From: Asterella californica
Lineage: Eukaryota > Streptophyta > Marchantiopsida > Marchantiales > Aytoniaceae
Assembly (NCBI GenBank): GCA_036924285.1
Contig: JAYKYS010000012.1
Coordinates: 6,510,001-6,574,000, forward strand
Length of the DNA: 64,000 bases
Direction of reading: 5' to 3'
Position numbers and translations under genes: made by a program. The notes beneath the pieces were generated by a model. That model was not told the DNA's origin. It did no database searches and was given only the letters and a program-made list of their open reading frames with translations. Positions 43,354-56,148 of this stretch are shown here, in pieces. Numbering within the stretch: the stretch's first letter is position 1; each line of letters opens with the position of its first letter.

Positions 43354-44705
43354 ATTCTAAACTAAACTAATCTAAAAAGAATTCTTATTTTTTATTATAT
43401 ATTTTTGTGTGGAGGAGAAAAGCCAGAAGATGAGTGAGGCACACCTTCCTGGGTTACCAAGTTTGACTCCTCAGTGTTCCCATAGTACATGTATATCTTC
43501 GCTTTCAATCCGCCACCAATGAGTTAACTTTTTCTCCTTTTTTCTTTTGTCTCGGATCTTACATCTCATGACGTCGCCGAGGATGGTTCTAGATATCACT
43601 TTTCTGATTTCTTTTCTCGCATGGGGTTTTAGCTCGTATTTCCAAAAGATCTATAGAAGTGCCAAGGTTTCTTCAAGCTGGACAGAAATCATCCTTAGAG
43701 TGGAAAGGCATCTTACAAAAAGCAGATCGCGGGTTCTAGACTAGGTTATAATCATTCTAAAGAGACCCGGGAAACGATGAGAGATAGTAAGAAAATAAGC
43801 AACTTCTTTTCGCAAGTGGTAGCGAAAAGCCGAAATAAAGAAGGAATTTATTTCGTGGTAATATCGAGACCGAGAGAAGTGAAAAATACAAAATAAACCC
43901 ATAAGGCAAGTCCACCCACACGTCGAGTGTTCAAAAATATAAGTTAATAAATTTGGTATAAAATAGTCATGATTTAATTTCAAATTAATTAATTATCCTC
44001 TGTCCCATCCAAAGACGGAAGTTAGACTTCGCTCATGTACTCAAACTTGAAGTCTTAGCAAGAAAAGAATAACGCATGCACGAAGGGCAAACACCTCCCA
44101 TCACTATGCTATGGAAAATCTCTCTCTAAGACTTCAGTTTCCTTTTCTACCATATCCAGCCAGTTTGGTGGTAAAGCCCTGACTCTAAACAGAGAGTCTC
44201 GAGGTCACTTCTGCAGACGGCAAGAATTGATTCACTGAAAATGTCCATTCGCGGATATGAGTGTGCAACCTGGTATATAACCCAGTTAGGTTTTGTGAAT
44301 AAACTACTATACCATATTGAAATGATGATTTCTTATTTTCTCTATTTAGTTTATAATTTGTAGAAAATTGGTAAATATGAGACTAACTCTCATTATCTGA
44401 ACCGAAAGTGTGCAACTAGAAGTGCATTGAGGCTTAATCATGCTCGAAAAAATAAATAAGATAATAGAAAGAGATTCGAGAAGAACGTTTAGTACTGTGT
44501 CTCGTCTGGAAAAACGAGAAACGCTTATTTATTTGCATAGAGCAATAAGAACACAAAGTAATTTGTGTGGTTTCCTCTCGTGTCCAGAAATGGTGACCAA
44601 GTAAATTACCGGTCCTACTCAACTGCAAACAAAACAAATTTATAACCATGCGCAGTCTACATACATCCTTTAGATGTTAACCCTTATTCAGTCAGAGCAC
44701 CTGCA
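43349..44705. other. No convincing gene
   Basis: The sequence at 44158-44225 looks faintly like a tRNA 5' half but lacks a T-arm. Open frames (43547-43744 plus, 43983-43741 minus) have no recognised domains. Confidence 0.35.
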
Positions 44706-44711
44706 TATTCA

Positions 44712-44796
44712 CCCTCTTCCAAGTTAGGAAGAGGGGGAATAATTATTTAAATTATACCTAACCCTTCCTGCCGGAAGGGTTAGGTATAATTTAAAT
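44712..44796. repeat. Two-hairpin family, copy c (best preserved)
   Basis: The first hairpin is CCCTCTTCC (44712-44720) with GGAAGAGGG (44727-44735). The second is a perfect 24-bp stem: arm 44745-44768, loop TGCC, arm 44773-44796, with CCTAACCCTTCC as the inner half. Confidence 0.9.
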
Positions 44797-47240
44797 ATCA
44801 CGCCTCGTTAATGTGACTGTCAGTAAAGTCCTCCGGTCTTGTACTTCCTGAAGCGCGGGAGGCGAGGCTTTACTTATGGGTTCTTTCCTGGCTTCTTCGT
44901 CTTTCCAGGCATGAGTTAACATATAACATTTACATAATTTTTATTTTTATTTTTATTTGATATATATTATTTATTTAACATTTATATATTTTCAAGATAA
45001 CATTAAACGAACAGAGTTCCCAAGGTTCCCAGAGTTCATCGAGGGTGTATATTAACATCCCGGTTTTATCGCTTGTCTGTTTCCGCTCCCTGGCCGGAAC
45101 CTCCACTGCTACGCATATTCACCTGTTATAACTTCCAAGTCCAACTATGAAAGCCCTATACACTGCGCACTCCAGTTAACATAATTCGCACAGTCCAAGC
45201 ATATACTGGCATTTGAACTTATGCTTGAAGTGGACACAGTCAACACGCTAAGAACTGCCTCTTGCGGACAGGATTCATCCCGGGAACTCCGGGGGTGGGA
45301 CAAGTTCTTGACTATGTAGCGCATAGATACTCTGTTCGATTAGATTGGTAAAGTTCAGAAGGTGATGACTTTTTGGTTGGCTCAGAATGTACGTGCCACC
45401 TTTGATTCTCGCCAGAGATAAAGAAGATGACAAGCGCAGAAGGTAAATCTTGTGGATAGTTATTAAATATTACTGAACTAATACAATGATGCACAAGTTT
45501 TGATTTAGAGATCACTTTAGAAATCCTCTCTACAGTTCATAAGATCAGAAACAACTGTGAACATATGTTTGGCCCCAGGCGCACATATGTTTTTGTAGTG
45601 GAAATATATTTTGTTAGGCTCGGTAATAAGGGGAACAGGTGGACATATCAGTTTTGTTTTTTTCAATAAAGCTGGAGGTCAAAAGTCCACACACATTAGT
45701 GATTTATAAGGGTATTACAGGGTACCCTCTCCAAGTAGTTATGGAACACAGATTTGAAAATGATGACACTGTAATATATTTGATGACATGGACTCCGACT
45801 CTCTTGGCATCTCACAGTATTATTGTTGGTTTTACCATATATTTTATTTTTTGGTATAAAATTAAAGATTTAATAGATTATCAATCATTAAAACTATAAC
45901 ATCTATTAAAGATACTCGAATTTTGAAAATATTTTTGGATAATCTTATATTTCAATTATTTAATCCTTTGTTTTACTAAGACAAATTAATGCACGCGTGC
46001 TTTGTCAGAGATTTAAGTCTTAAGTGTGTCATTAATCGCATTCGTGTTAGATGGAGCAGACGAAGGAAGTGAGACCAATAAGAATGATGGACGTAGAATG
46101 GTCGGTCAAGCACATGATAAATTTGAAATTTGCCGCTCATTCTAAGACAACGTACTAGCTCTTCCATTGTCCTTGCATCTCGTTGTTTTCTGGTGCATCT
46201 TTTATGAAAATTTATGAGTTCATCGTGTGTGTGTAGTTCTTGCATAGCCGGTCTTATAGTAATCACAGCACGGCTTAGTAGCAATTGAGCGGGAGGAAAG
46301 TGTTTTGTTATCACGATTCAAGAGACAAAGGTGGAGGAATATTAGCCAGTGGAGACGATGACAAAGGACTCGTTGCTTTCACCAAGTAGGGCTTTACAGC
46401 AAGATCACGATATAAAATTTGGACTAATTTCATGTCACATCGTTAATTATAGTAGCACGTAGTGATTTCCATGGATGTATACTTATACTGCTTGTTCTCA
46501 TTGATATCCAAATGGAAGATTGTGTATGGTTAGTCAGAGGAAATCTGTTCCATGTCATCACTCTGCAAAATCAGCCGAAGTGTTCAAGTTCAACTTGTAT
46601 GCGTGTGATAGTTCCATGAACGTGTTACGGTTGAGTTGACTATGTTCAATGAAGCTGCCAAGTTATTGAAAATGACTGTCATCAATTTGTTAGAGCTTAG
46701 TGAAGAGCAACAAGATGACATCGTGACCCAATGCGTGCTATGTTTTCCTCAAATTTTTTGTGGATTCGATCAAGCGATAAGTGTTTGATAGCCGATAGTA
46801 TGAAGAGAGTGCAAATTATGACACACTCAGCTATGCAACGCATATCGATACAGTGATCAAGCTCCAATCAGAAAAAAAAGTGAGAAACATTCTGGTTGTA
46901 CTCAAGCCGGACAGACAACGATTTTGAAGAGCAGCTAAAAAATGACAAGTGCTCTAGCTCTACTCAATCCGGAGAGAACATGAGTTTTGAATAGTTTGAA
47001 GATATGAGACGATGTTTAGCTGAGGTTATGAGATGCTCAAAATTAGAAATGATAGTGTATAGTATGTGAATAAATAAGCATGTTCATCTGTAAATCCTCG
47101 ACGAGAGTCAATGATTTGAATAAAAACTGTTTCTTGTTCACCCTAGCTTATTCACAAGTATCGATATGTCATTTATATACAGAACTTATTCCAACACTTC
47201 ATTTCTTCTCACTGTAATTGAGAATCTTCTGAACAGAACT
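44797..47240. other. No convincing gene
   Basis: Contains an (ATTTT)n run at about 44935-44958. Short frames such as 45639-45899 plus and 46314-45976 minus have no recognised domain. The part 46560-47080 is probably decayed flanking sequence of the transposase copy that follows. Confidence 0.35.
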
Positions 47241-47250
47241 CAACGTGAAA

Positions 47251-47314
47251 CCTATGGCAGGATTCGAACCTGCTATGTGCATGCATGCAGATCCTCCATT
47301 AGGGACCATAAGTC
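47251..47314 (-). other. tRNA-like fold downstream of the second transposase copy
   Basis: On the minus strand ACTTATG (47314-47308) pairs with CATAGGT (47257-47251) over seven positions, one of them G-T. A D-arm-like CCT-AATGG-AGG follows. The T-arm GCAGG TTCGAAT CCTGC (47274-47258) has a perfect B-box, GGTTCGAATCC. The anticodon arm is replaced by GCATGCATGC. A T-rich tract ending TTTTCTGTAG lies just upstream, as in the other copy. Confidence 0.5.
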
Positions 47315-47323
47315 CTAACCTAT

Positions 47324-49640
47324 CTAGTCTACAGAAAATAAATTAAACATAAAAAGACAAGCAGATACAACATCACAACGTAATACATCAACAGCTCTCA
47401 AATTCGTCCATGTTCGTTGTTGTCTTGTGGAGTTGAGTGCTCGTTCACACTCTTGGATGATGCGCTCGAAGGATAACCAACACTTCTCAATCATACGTAA
47501 GAACATAACGTTATCTGGTTCTCTACGAGAAAGAGAAAGAGTCACATCTATATACTCGTGCATCTGTTTCTCAAGTTGCTCTAGCAACATGTTGCTGCTC
47601 TCGGTGTCATCGTCATCATAGATGATATTGTTTAACCAAGTGTTTATGACATAGATATGAATCATTGATGAAACTGGATAGCTACATACCCACCTTTCTG
47701 TGTTCACCTCATATTTGAGAGGAATGACATCATCCACTTTTACTTCTAGCAATCTCTTCATCGGATTCGAAAGTCTTTCCACCAAGAAGGATACTCCTTA
47801 TCTTTAATAATTTACGATAATTGAATTTTCAAGTCAGAGATCATGGTACATGCAAGGAGTTCACATAATCTATCTAATCATGGACGATTTGAACTATACT
47901 TATAGTCATGTTTCAGTTTTTGTCAGAGAGATCTGATGATTTTGATAGTTCTAGCAAAAAGAACCAAAGGTTTTGCACTACGTGAAAATAATACCTATTT
48001 TCATGGGGCATTCTAGAGGTATGTCCAAAACTGAGAACATCCTCTAGAATAACATTACTCATAAGCCTCTTTTGCACACAACTAGTATATCTGGTGAGCT
48101 GGTAAGTATGTGTGTGGACCTATTGAAATGAGTGAATGCAGATTAAAATGATGACCTCTTTTCTACATCCTATCGGTATGATATGACGTGCAACTGGAGT
48201 ACAATCATAACACCATGCTGCATCTATAAACACAAATACCTCATGAGCAGCTTGAGCATTGTAAAGAGAAACACTCATTTGTACAGCCATTATTCTAGTT
48301 TCAGTGGTTGCTTCTGCATGCGTGAGACACAACTGATTGCACATATATAGTATGCATGGCTGAAATCTTTCCGCTATCTTTGTATGTGAGAAAAATATTG
48401 ACTTCAAACCAAGTTTAAACACAACAGACATCCTTTGCACGAGCAAACTGGTGCACGTATGCTCTATGTCTACAGTTTTGAGAGTCTTACCGCCATTGTT
48501 GTATTTTCTACTGTATAACATGCACGTCAGGGTAATCCAAAACTCCATACATTGACATTCAAGCCAACGTTTGTTTTGAATGTGCTATCAATAATCACTT
48601 TAGTTATCTTATCTGCATGCCGAAAAAATGATGTAGTAAAAGCAAACACCGAGCAAGACTCCTCGTTCATATATAATATAGATCTAAAATCCAAGCAAGA
48701 GTATTTTTCATTATCTATAAGCATGTGTGCATTGTGCATTTAATCTGATACATCTCTCACATATGTCTGAGATAATATACTACTGATATGATAATTAACT
48801 TGACTGTGGGTGATTTGATTAAGATTGATAAGATTCTCAAGATAGAGAGATCGATATAGTTCAGGTTTTCAAACATTGAATTTAACTGCATTTTCCAAGT
48901 ATTGGATTGCACATTCGGGCATTGCATGGTCCCTAAATGTAAAGTCTTCGTGCCTAGTTAGATGTTGATATACCAATACTATTTGTTGTGTAGTGATGTC
49001 TACTGTGATCTTAATCGATCCTCAACAAGAATATTTTGTTATCGCTTTTTTTTATCACGTTGTCTTCGGACAGATGAATCCCCGAGATCAAATATACTTC
49101 TCGCTTCTCCAACTAGTGTCCTGATACTCTGCACCATTTTTTCACGTGACACACACATGATTATGATTGACAAACATGAAAGCTCTTTTGTGCAGTTGTC
49201 ATTCTTGTGTTTTGAACTGATACCCTGATCCACATTCTATGTCTAGTTTCAATGAGTTACAAACAAGAAAAACATATCTCTCTAACACGATTTTGTGTGT
49301 AATATCATCCACATTCACGTCTGCCAAGTTCAATTTATATTCATCCAAAACATCTTTAGACAACGTATCGTAATACAAGTTAACACGCTCTTATCTTCAA
49401 TTTTCTCTTCCGCAAACACTTCAGTGACCACATCCAAAAAATCAACAAAAGCACATTCTACTGACTTAACAATGGTTACTGTATCCTCATCGACATCTAC
49501 TACCTCCTCGGGTTGCTTCGTCTTTGTAGTACATGCATTGCAAATTTTGAATAAACGAGACCCTACGAATTACTTACAGATCTGGCTCGGGTGAATTGAC
49601 TCAATAGCTGCGTATGGTTGCACTTGGTGCAACATTGGCT
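47324..49640 (-). pseudogene. Second, decayed copy of the SWIM/MULE-like transposase
   Basis: Pieces follow the same order as in the copy at 24225-21721. The zinc ribbon is CTKCNHTQLL, FTRARS, FKICNACTTKTK near 49630-49540. It is followed by VVDVDEDTVTIVKSVECAFV. The catalytic start reads SVFAFTTSFFRHADKITKVI then IDSTFKTN near 48660-48570. The central block is MCNQLCLTHAEATTETRIMA near 48340 with FVFIDAAWCYD near 48225. The C-terminal extension at 47600-47400 has SRREPDNVMFLRMIEKCW and RQQRTWTN. Frameshifts and deletions are frequent and the SWIM finger is not visible, so it is dead. It lacks the first TAG of the other copy. Confidence 0.75.
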
Positions 49641-50910
49641 CTCCATTGAAACTCTCCATCAGATTAGGTCACAGCTTGGTTTACTCTAGAACACAAACAT
49701 AACGAAACGTAAATCTTTGAGAGTCTTACGACACTACAGTGCTAGCAAGGACTTAGATGAACTTTGAACTTAGAAGCATTATAACGCATGCGTAAACTCA
49801 CTTTTTATCTTGATACATGAATTTTCAAAACGTACGCATATTACATAGTTGATTCATTTGTCTATTTTGATTTGTGATCAAGAATACCATGATGCTCGTG
49901 GAAATATAGTACACAACATTTAATGCACAAATCTCCAAGTCATCAACTCTTAACGTGGACTAAAAACTCTAGTCACGAACTCTAGACGTGAAATGCAGAT
50001 GACTCAATCTGAAATGCTCGTTTAATATCAAATAGAAATCTAGTTTTGCTTTCTGACTGAATATCTCAAGACTAAAGCTCATGTACTCCAAACGCACATT
50101 CCTCTAAACTCTCGTACTCGTGATACTGTCTGCAAACCTTCAAGAAGCCTAGACGCCTTCGTGCTAAAGCTTCATGACGTTCACACGTAACGTTCAAATA
50201 CCGGCCGAGTAGGTACAGCAGGTTCCACAGTAACGGTCATGAAAAGTTAGTAGATGTGCGAACGCTCAATCAATCTGAAATCAGATTAATGGAACCTAAA
50301 CTAGCACGCTTAGCACTAAACGTCCAACACCACACGCACACATACATTTGTAATATTGTGAGACGATTACATGGTCAATGGACTTTCTCCAGTACATGAA
50401 TGTCCAAAAAGCTGATGACTGTGTACATGATTACATTTTCACATGTTTCAAAAGATACCTCTAGACAAAAACTTAAATTCACATGTATGTCTATCTCAAA
50501 TTTACAAAAACTTCAAACATTAGCTCCGGTTCAGAAATTCAAAAAAACTATAGTTTTTAAACCAAAATTGGTATGTGCGCTTTGGATCTTATCGCTCATT
50601 GGGTTGTTCACCATGTTATCTTCCGTGGGGCTCAATCTCTCCTCTCTGCTCATAGAGAATAAATATGCATGCTGCATGAACTTCTGGAAACTTTTGTTCA
50701 TTTTTTGTTATCAGAGAAATATATAAGTGTTAAATGCAAAATATATACTAAGTGAATATAAAAGATTACAATATTTCATAAACATTATTTGTTAATTTAT
50801 GCTTGGAAACACGGGGAGAACAGGAGAGACATCATAAGTGTTGACTCGGCTCTCGCATTTCAGAAAATACAAGACCGGGAAACTATACTCATGAATAGAT
50901 CAATTTATTC
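49641..50910. other. No gene seen
   Basis: AT-rich DNA. The part 50640-50720 (AAATATGCATGCTGCATGAA, then CTTCTGGAAACTTTTGTTC) resembles 1170-1210, so the repeat around copy a at 1.1-1.6 kb has a relative here. Confidence 0.4.
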
Positions 50911-50913
50911 AGA

Positions 50914-51020
50914 CATTTAATTTAATACCTAACACTTCTTGCCGAAAAGATTAGATATTAAATTAAATGAATATGCATATTTCTCTCTCTTCCGAACTCT
51001 GGAGAGGGTGACTATGCATG
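50914..51020. repeat. Two-hairpin family, copy d
   Basis: CATTTAATTTAATACCTAA (50914-50932) pairs with TTAGATATTAAATTAAATG (50951-50969) with one mismatch-like position. The second imperfect hairpin, AATATGCATATTTCTCTCTC to GAGAGGGTGACTATGCATGC, follows. Confidence 0.8.
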
Positions 51021-51180
51021 CCTTTCAATCTGTATATCCATACAAAATGAACCTCTGTAAAAAGCAGAAAAAAGAACAAGCTGAAATGTCGAGCTAGATA
51101 ATACACTATTCTGATAGGGAAGGAAGGTGGAAACTGCCTGGAAGAGAGCGGGGCGTCCGAGTGGATGGACCCGGTGCAAA

Positions 51181-51225
51181 TGTAATGTTTTCGTGTTTGA
51201 TACATTGAAACACGAAAACATTACA
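51181..51225. repeat. Perfect 18-bp hairpin
   Basis: TGTAATGTTTTCGTGTTT (51181-51198), loop GATACATTG, AAACACGAAAACATTACA (51208-51225). No mismatch in the stem. Confidence 0.9.
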
Positions 51226-51394
51226 GGCGACTCAGGCTGTGCAACAGTTAAAACATCTTTTTTACTCGTTAGCGAAATCTGGAAATGTGAAAAGACCCGG
51301 ACAAGGGAAGGGAAGCACTGAAAGACGCACTCCCAAAGATATAAAAGCAAGCTGCCGATCGGCAAATCAGTTACATTTGCAAAAAGTTTAAATT

Positions 51395-51430
51395 ATTGCC
51401 TAACCCTTCCCAAAGGAAGGATTAGGTAAT
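51395..51430. repeat. Two-hairpin family, copy e (hairpin 1 only)
   Basis: ATTGCCTAACCCTTCC and GGAAGGATTAGGTAAT pair around CAAA, with the same CCTAACCCTTCC core as copy c. Confidence 0.8.
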
Positions 51431-53825
51431 ACATTGAGCTCTTGCATATAAATCTCCACCATAGTTACGCATTGGCTACTGAAGTGAATGAAGAAACTAT
51501 TATTCCATGCTGAGATCCGTGCACTGCTCATGAGTTAAACCCAAGAACTGAGCAGTTTAGTTAGGAGGAGATGAGAAAATTATATAAAATATAAAGAGTG
51601 AAAGATAAAACTTTAACTTTTATTAGACTAACTTTTTGAGACGTTGAAACCTTCCAGATTGTTTACATGCGAGAGTATTAAGAAGAATTATGCTTCCTAT
51701 CTACGAGAGAAAAGAGTAACAATAAATATCTGAAGGAAACTGAAACTTCATTATATCTAAAGCTGACAAGGAAATCGATTATTAATTCACTTTGGGTTTA
51801 GAGGAACCGAAATATTACTACGATACTAGGTTACATTACATATTAAAATAGATCTATTGAATAAACAAGTAGAATAAATTATAATATCAATTATCTATTA
51901 AATTTTACATCTAAGCGAGATTTATGAAATAGATTCATAAATAAAATGCTTGTCAATATGCTTAAAAAAGCTATATGAACGAATCAGCTAAAAAATTTAG
52001 TTGGAAATCTTATTTAATCGTCCCATATGGAGAACATTACGCAAACTGATCGCCCATACGTTTAATTATTTCTTTGTTTGGCGAACCGAAATAGCACCAC
52101 GATATAAAACATTTCATGAAACCAGATGTACATTTTATGGGAACTAGATTAGTATCATTCCAAAGGCCGCAAGTTGGATCTCTTCCAGGTGCGTCCAGTC
52201 AAGAAGCTGACTCCATGAAACCTCGTCGGTTCCGGATAATCTTGTTTCTAACGTCTGTACTAGACGCAAGCATAACATGGTCTGAGCCTCAAGGATTTGT
52301 GGACTGTGGACCGACAAACAAGAGCACGCGTACGTCCATAGTACCCTAAACTGCACGCCTTACTCTCATCCAAAAACTGACGAAACGAAACTCGTCATCA
52401 TGTCTGGACTCGTTACTGGTAAAGGTTATTTGGATCCTCGCCACGTGGCTGCTCTGATTGTAGTGTAGAAATCCCGAGCCAAACAGGTCCAACCACTCCC
52501 CAAAGAACGAGGAGGATCCGTGGAGAATATTCCCTCATGGTCCAGACGCCTCATGAAGGAAACCACATCCGCAGTCTCATCGAGGCGTGACTTCAGTCAG
52601 TCCGATCATACGACCGTATCTTTATTAGAAACGGGTGGTAAATATTTGCAGCAGAAATTTACTTTACTGCACCCCTAATACGTTTGCCGGGTTTAACTTC
52701 ATTCCTCTTTAAATTACTTTACTTGACCAAATTTTTAACTGGTTAAACAAGTTCACCTCGATGTGAAAACACTACACAAAAGAAATAGGAGATCGCACTG
52801 GATGATAATCTATTATACAGATACTTTAATTTGAACTTTCCTTGCCAGTATAAATGCCAGCTGCTGACATGTGCATTTGATAACATGTAGTTTTGACTTG
52901 TTAACATTTTGTTGCTTGTCAAGGGTGAAGTCAAGTAAGGTAATCTGAAGTGGAGTTGAAGTCAAGTATTAAGGGTAAGGTTAAATAAATTTCTGTATTT
53001 CAAGAGTGGAGCAATTGCTTTTGAAACCACGAGGAAAAACGTTGTAGACATACGCGTCCGCTGCAAGTATTTTTTATTTTAGGAAGCATGCATATTCATC
53101 CTCTTCCTATACATCTTCGGATGGAATTATATAATAGCATTATATATTTTTGTATAATTATGATATATTTTTATAAAATTTTATAAAATAATATTCTATC
53201 AACATTAAATTCGAAAATATTTATTGATTACAAAAAACAAAAATTGATACATTTATGAACGAGACTTCTGGATGTTATAACAAAGCATAACAATAGGAGT
53301 AGAACACGTCATAGTGGAATTCAAAGGGAAAAGAAGGCCAGATTCTACATGACTATTTCTAACAGTATGAAACGTACAGATGCTTTTACTCGAGAAGTGA
53401 ATGATGATATGAATCGAAATTTGAATTTAAACCATATCCAAATTCCTGTTTTCATGATTTGTTTTAAACCTCGGTGCCACTATAAGTAGTATTGATAATC
53501 ATGATCTAAATTTGTGGTTCACTAGTTGCGAGAAAAGGAATATAACCGTTAAAGCTAAAATGCTATTGCTGAAAAATGTTTTCTAACAAGAATAGAATTT
53601 GTCGAATAAAGATTCAAATCAAGCTCTCTAGTGGCTTTACCGTCTGGAATTCATTTCATACCAAACTGAGTAATGTTCAAAACTTGGTTTTGTGGTTTCT
53701 TGGAACAAAATCGAATATTTTCTCTATCCCCAAAGAGAAGAAAAAGAAAAGTTTAACTTTTTGCTTTTATACCCGTTCTAGGGGTTTCAAAGAGTGTTTC
53801 TGTATGGAGGTTTTGTAGCAAAGGC
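51431..53825. other. No convincing gene
   Basis: A frame at 52116-52349 starts with a possible signal peptide and a malectin-like phrase, but has no continuation. The end of the second hairpin family motif (GCATGCATATTCATCCTCTTC) appears at about 53087. The rest is AT-rich. Confidence 0.35.
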
Positions 53826-54215
53826 TCTTACAGAGAATCGGCCCCACGACATCAGCCTTGGCACGAGGCTACCACCACGCTAAGGCCAGGTCGACCACAA
53901 CCATCAAATGCTTGCAAAGGTACATCACCCATTGTATAATACGGGTGTCGAACGACAAGAATGAGCGAGGGCATTGCCGCACGGAGTTTGTCCTGCTGGT
54001 TCCAGCATCCCCCCTACCTGCGAGCGCTATATGAGCGGAGCAAAATTGAATATAGCGCGGCGAAAAGGCGGCTTCTAACGAGTTTCCCACCGGGAATATC
54101 TGCTACGGTTGCGAGAGAGGTCAAACAGAACTGAGGCTGCATTCCCAGCCAGCAAGATGCCCGTGTCAACGGAATCTCCTGCACCCACATTGCCAAATCA
54201 CTGGTTTTCGAACGC
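53826..54215. other. GC-rich island, possible decayed coding sequence
   Basis: Composition is clearly higher in GC than its surroundings. The minus strand has two overlapping open frames (54090-53869 and 54217-54014) with no recognised domain. It may be a captured or decayed exon. Confidence 0.25.
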
Positions 54216-56060
54216 AATGCTGGAAATGAAACTAACTAAATCCCCATGTTGGTATAAAAGCAGGAAAAGTCATATTTCTCTTGTCTTCGTAATGTACTTT
54301 AGATTAAATAAATTTTTTTCTTTTTGCTTACAAGAATTTCTTGAAAATTCGTCTTAAATAACTTTTTATCAATAATAAGTGGTTTATTTTGAAATGAATC
54401 ACAACTTGTAAAGCTAGTGAAAAGCTCAGATTTAAATTCTTGTTTTACAGACTTCATTCAGGTATGCAAGTTCTTTCATTAAAAATATGTTATGTTTAAC
54501 GATTTCTTTTGCTGCTTCCTTACAAATTTTCATGATATAGTTTTTGTAAAAAAGCTCTAAATTCTCATCTGTTCATATAGAGATAGATAAACTTTATCAT
54601 TTATGACATATCGGAAGAGATTCATAACGAAAGTTTCAAAAATGAAAAAGTCAAATATATTGAATCTCTAACTCAATACAATTGTTTTCAAAGTATCATA
54701 AATTAAGAAAAGGTCATAAAACAGTAGGTTATGTATTCCATCGTGTATCATGTAATTCTTAGATTATGATATAGAGATGGCGTTGGAGACGCTCCTATAA
54801 GCTTCGTTTAGAGTATAACGGTAGTATAAAGACTCTGAGTGTCGCTATATATAGCTAATGAGTTATGTTTCAAAAATAATTATGAGAATTGAATCAAATA
54901 ATATATTCTATTCCCCTCTAAATATAAAATAAAATATTAGATCGAGTGTCTGGACGAAAGGGGTTTTACACAAGCAAGCGCACAATAATGAACGGGTATT
55001 TGAGGAAAGGCTTCTCCTCCCGAGGCGGGGGGAGCAGAGGAAGGAGACACACAACTCGAACGTCGATCACTGTCCGTAAAGACTTGCGGATGGAATCCAA
55101 AGTGGATTTCACGGTGATGTCCGTTCATGTCCGTTGACGTTTCATCTTGGTGTCTTTTCAAATTTCAGCCTTATTCTTTCCACTATTGACATGTATGTGA
55201 TATTCGATGATATACACAGATTTATTACTCTATTATAATTGTTATGCATTTAGATAGCTAACCGTAGATTTGCAACGAAACCCTGGAGATGACAAAACAT
55301 GAAAAGGATTGTCTTTTCCTACTGTAACTTCACATGCATTCTCACTATTTCGTCGCGTGTCATTGCTGTGTTCACTTCGTTTGCCACCAAATGCATACAC
55401 ACCTTGTTTTGTATTATACAGCGAGAAATTAGGTGTACCAGTCTTGGGCTGTAGTGAACTCTCAGGCCTTGTCAGCTATTACAGTGCCATGTGCAAATGC
55501 GAGATCATGCATGTGGGGAATATTATTTCGCTCTCATCTCAGACTGTCACTTCAGAAACGAATTTGAGTGATACAGACTGCAGTGGTAGTGCTGTGCTCT
55601 GGTCAAGCATAAGTCTTCTTCTACTATGTGTGTGCATGGCTAAAGTATTTTATTAGAGCTTTACTTTCAAAGTCGTGTTTGCAGATCTCATCAGAGGTTT
55701 TAATTTTTGTCTGGCAGTAAATCATGAGGGAATCTAAACATATCAGCTGATCAGTGCTGACTTCTCCATGAAGAAGCGAAAGAAATAAAAAATTTCTCTT
55801 AGAACCAACGGCAAATCTGACCCTAAACCCTTCCCTTTTCGGAAAGTCACCATGCAAGCACCGAAGAAGAGCACTACTGTACTGTGTCTTCACATGTACA
55901 GCTGGAGTTCTGCAAACACAAATCAGTCTGGACACTGACTCCACTCTGACTCTACAGACTACAGTCCTGAGTCCACTTCAGAGTCAGTCCACTGTTGAGA
56001 GTCAGTGCATGTCGTACCAGATGAGATGGAAGTCTTGAAAGACAACACGACAGGGTGCAT
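54216..56060. other. No gene seen
   Basis: AT-rich until about 54930, then mixed. The frame at 55309-55656 (plus) has a hydrophobic end but no recognised family. Confidence 0.4.
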
Positions 56061-56064
56061 GCTT

Positions 56065-56148
56065 CCATTGCAACATTGAATAATAACGGCCTCCTCTCTC
56101 TAACGTCCATTGCAACATTGAATAATAACGGCCTCCTCTCTCTAACGT
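56065..56148. repeat. Exact 42-bp tandem duplication
   Basis: The unit starting CCATTGCAACATTGAATAAT and ending CTCTCTCTAACGT occurs at 56065-56106 and 56107-56148 without a difference, so the duplication is recent. Confidence 0.95.

Noticed and set aside
44158..44225. tRNA-like sequence (TTTGGTGGTAAAGCCCTGAC followed by a possible anticodon stem)
   Set aside because: No T-arm or matching acceptor stem could be found, so it may be a decayed tRNA or chance.
44745..44796. Telomere-like TAACCC words in the hairpin family
   Set aside because: The words occur once per arm and are not tandem, so they are not telomeric repeat.
52116..52349. Signal-peptide-like start with GFVDCGPTNKST, as in malectin-like receptor kinases
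   Set aside because: The frame stops soon after and no malectin or kinase sequence follows on either strand. The phrase is too short to trust.
54014..54217. Possible sugar-kinase-like phrase in the GC-rich island (GAGDSVDTG, minus strand)
   Set aside because: Only one short phrase matches, with stops close by and no other motif of the family.
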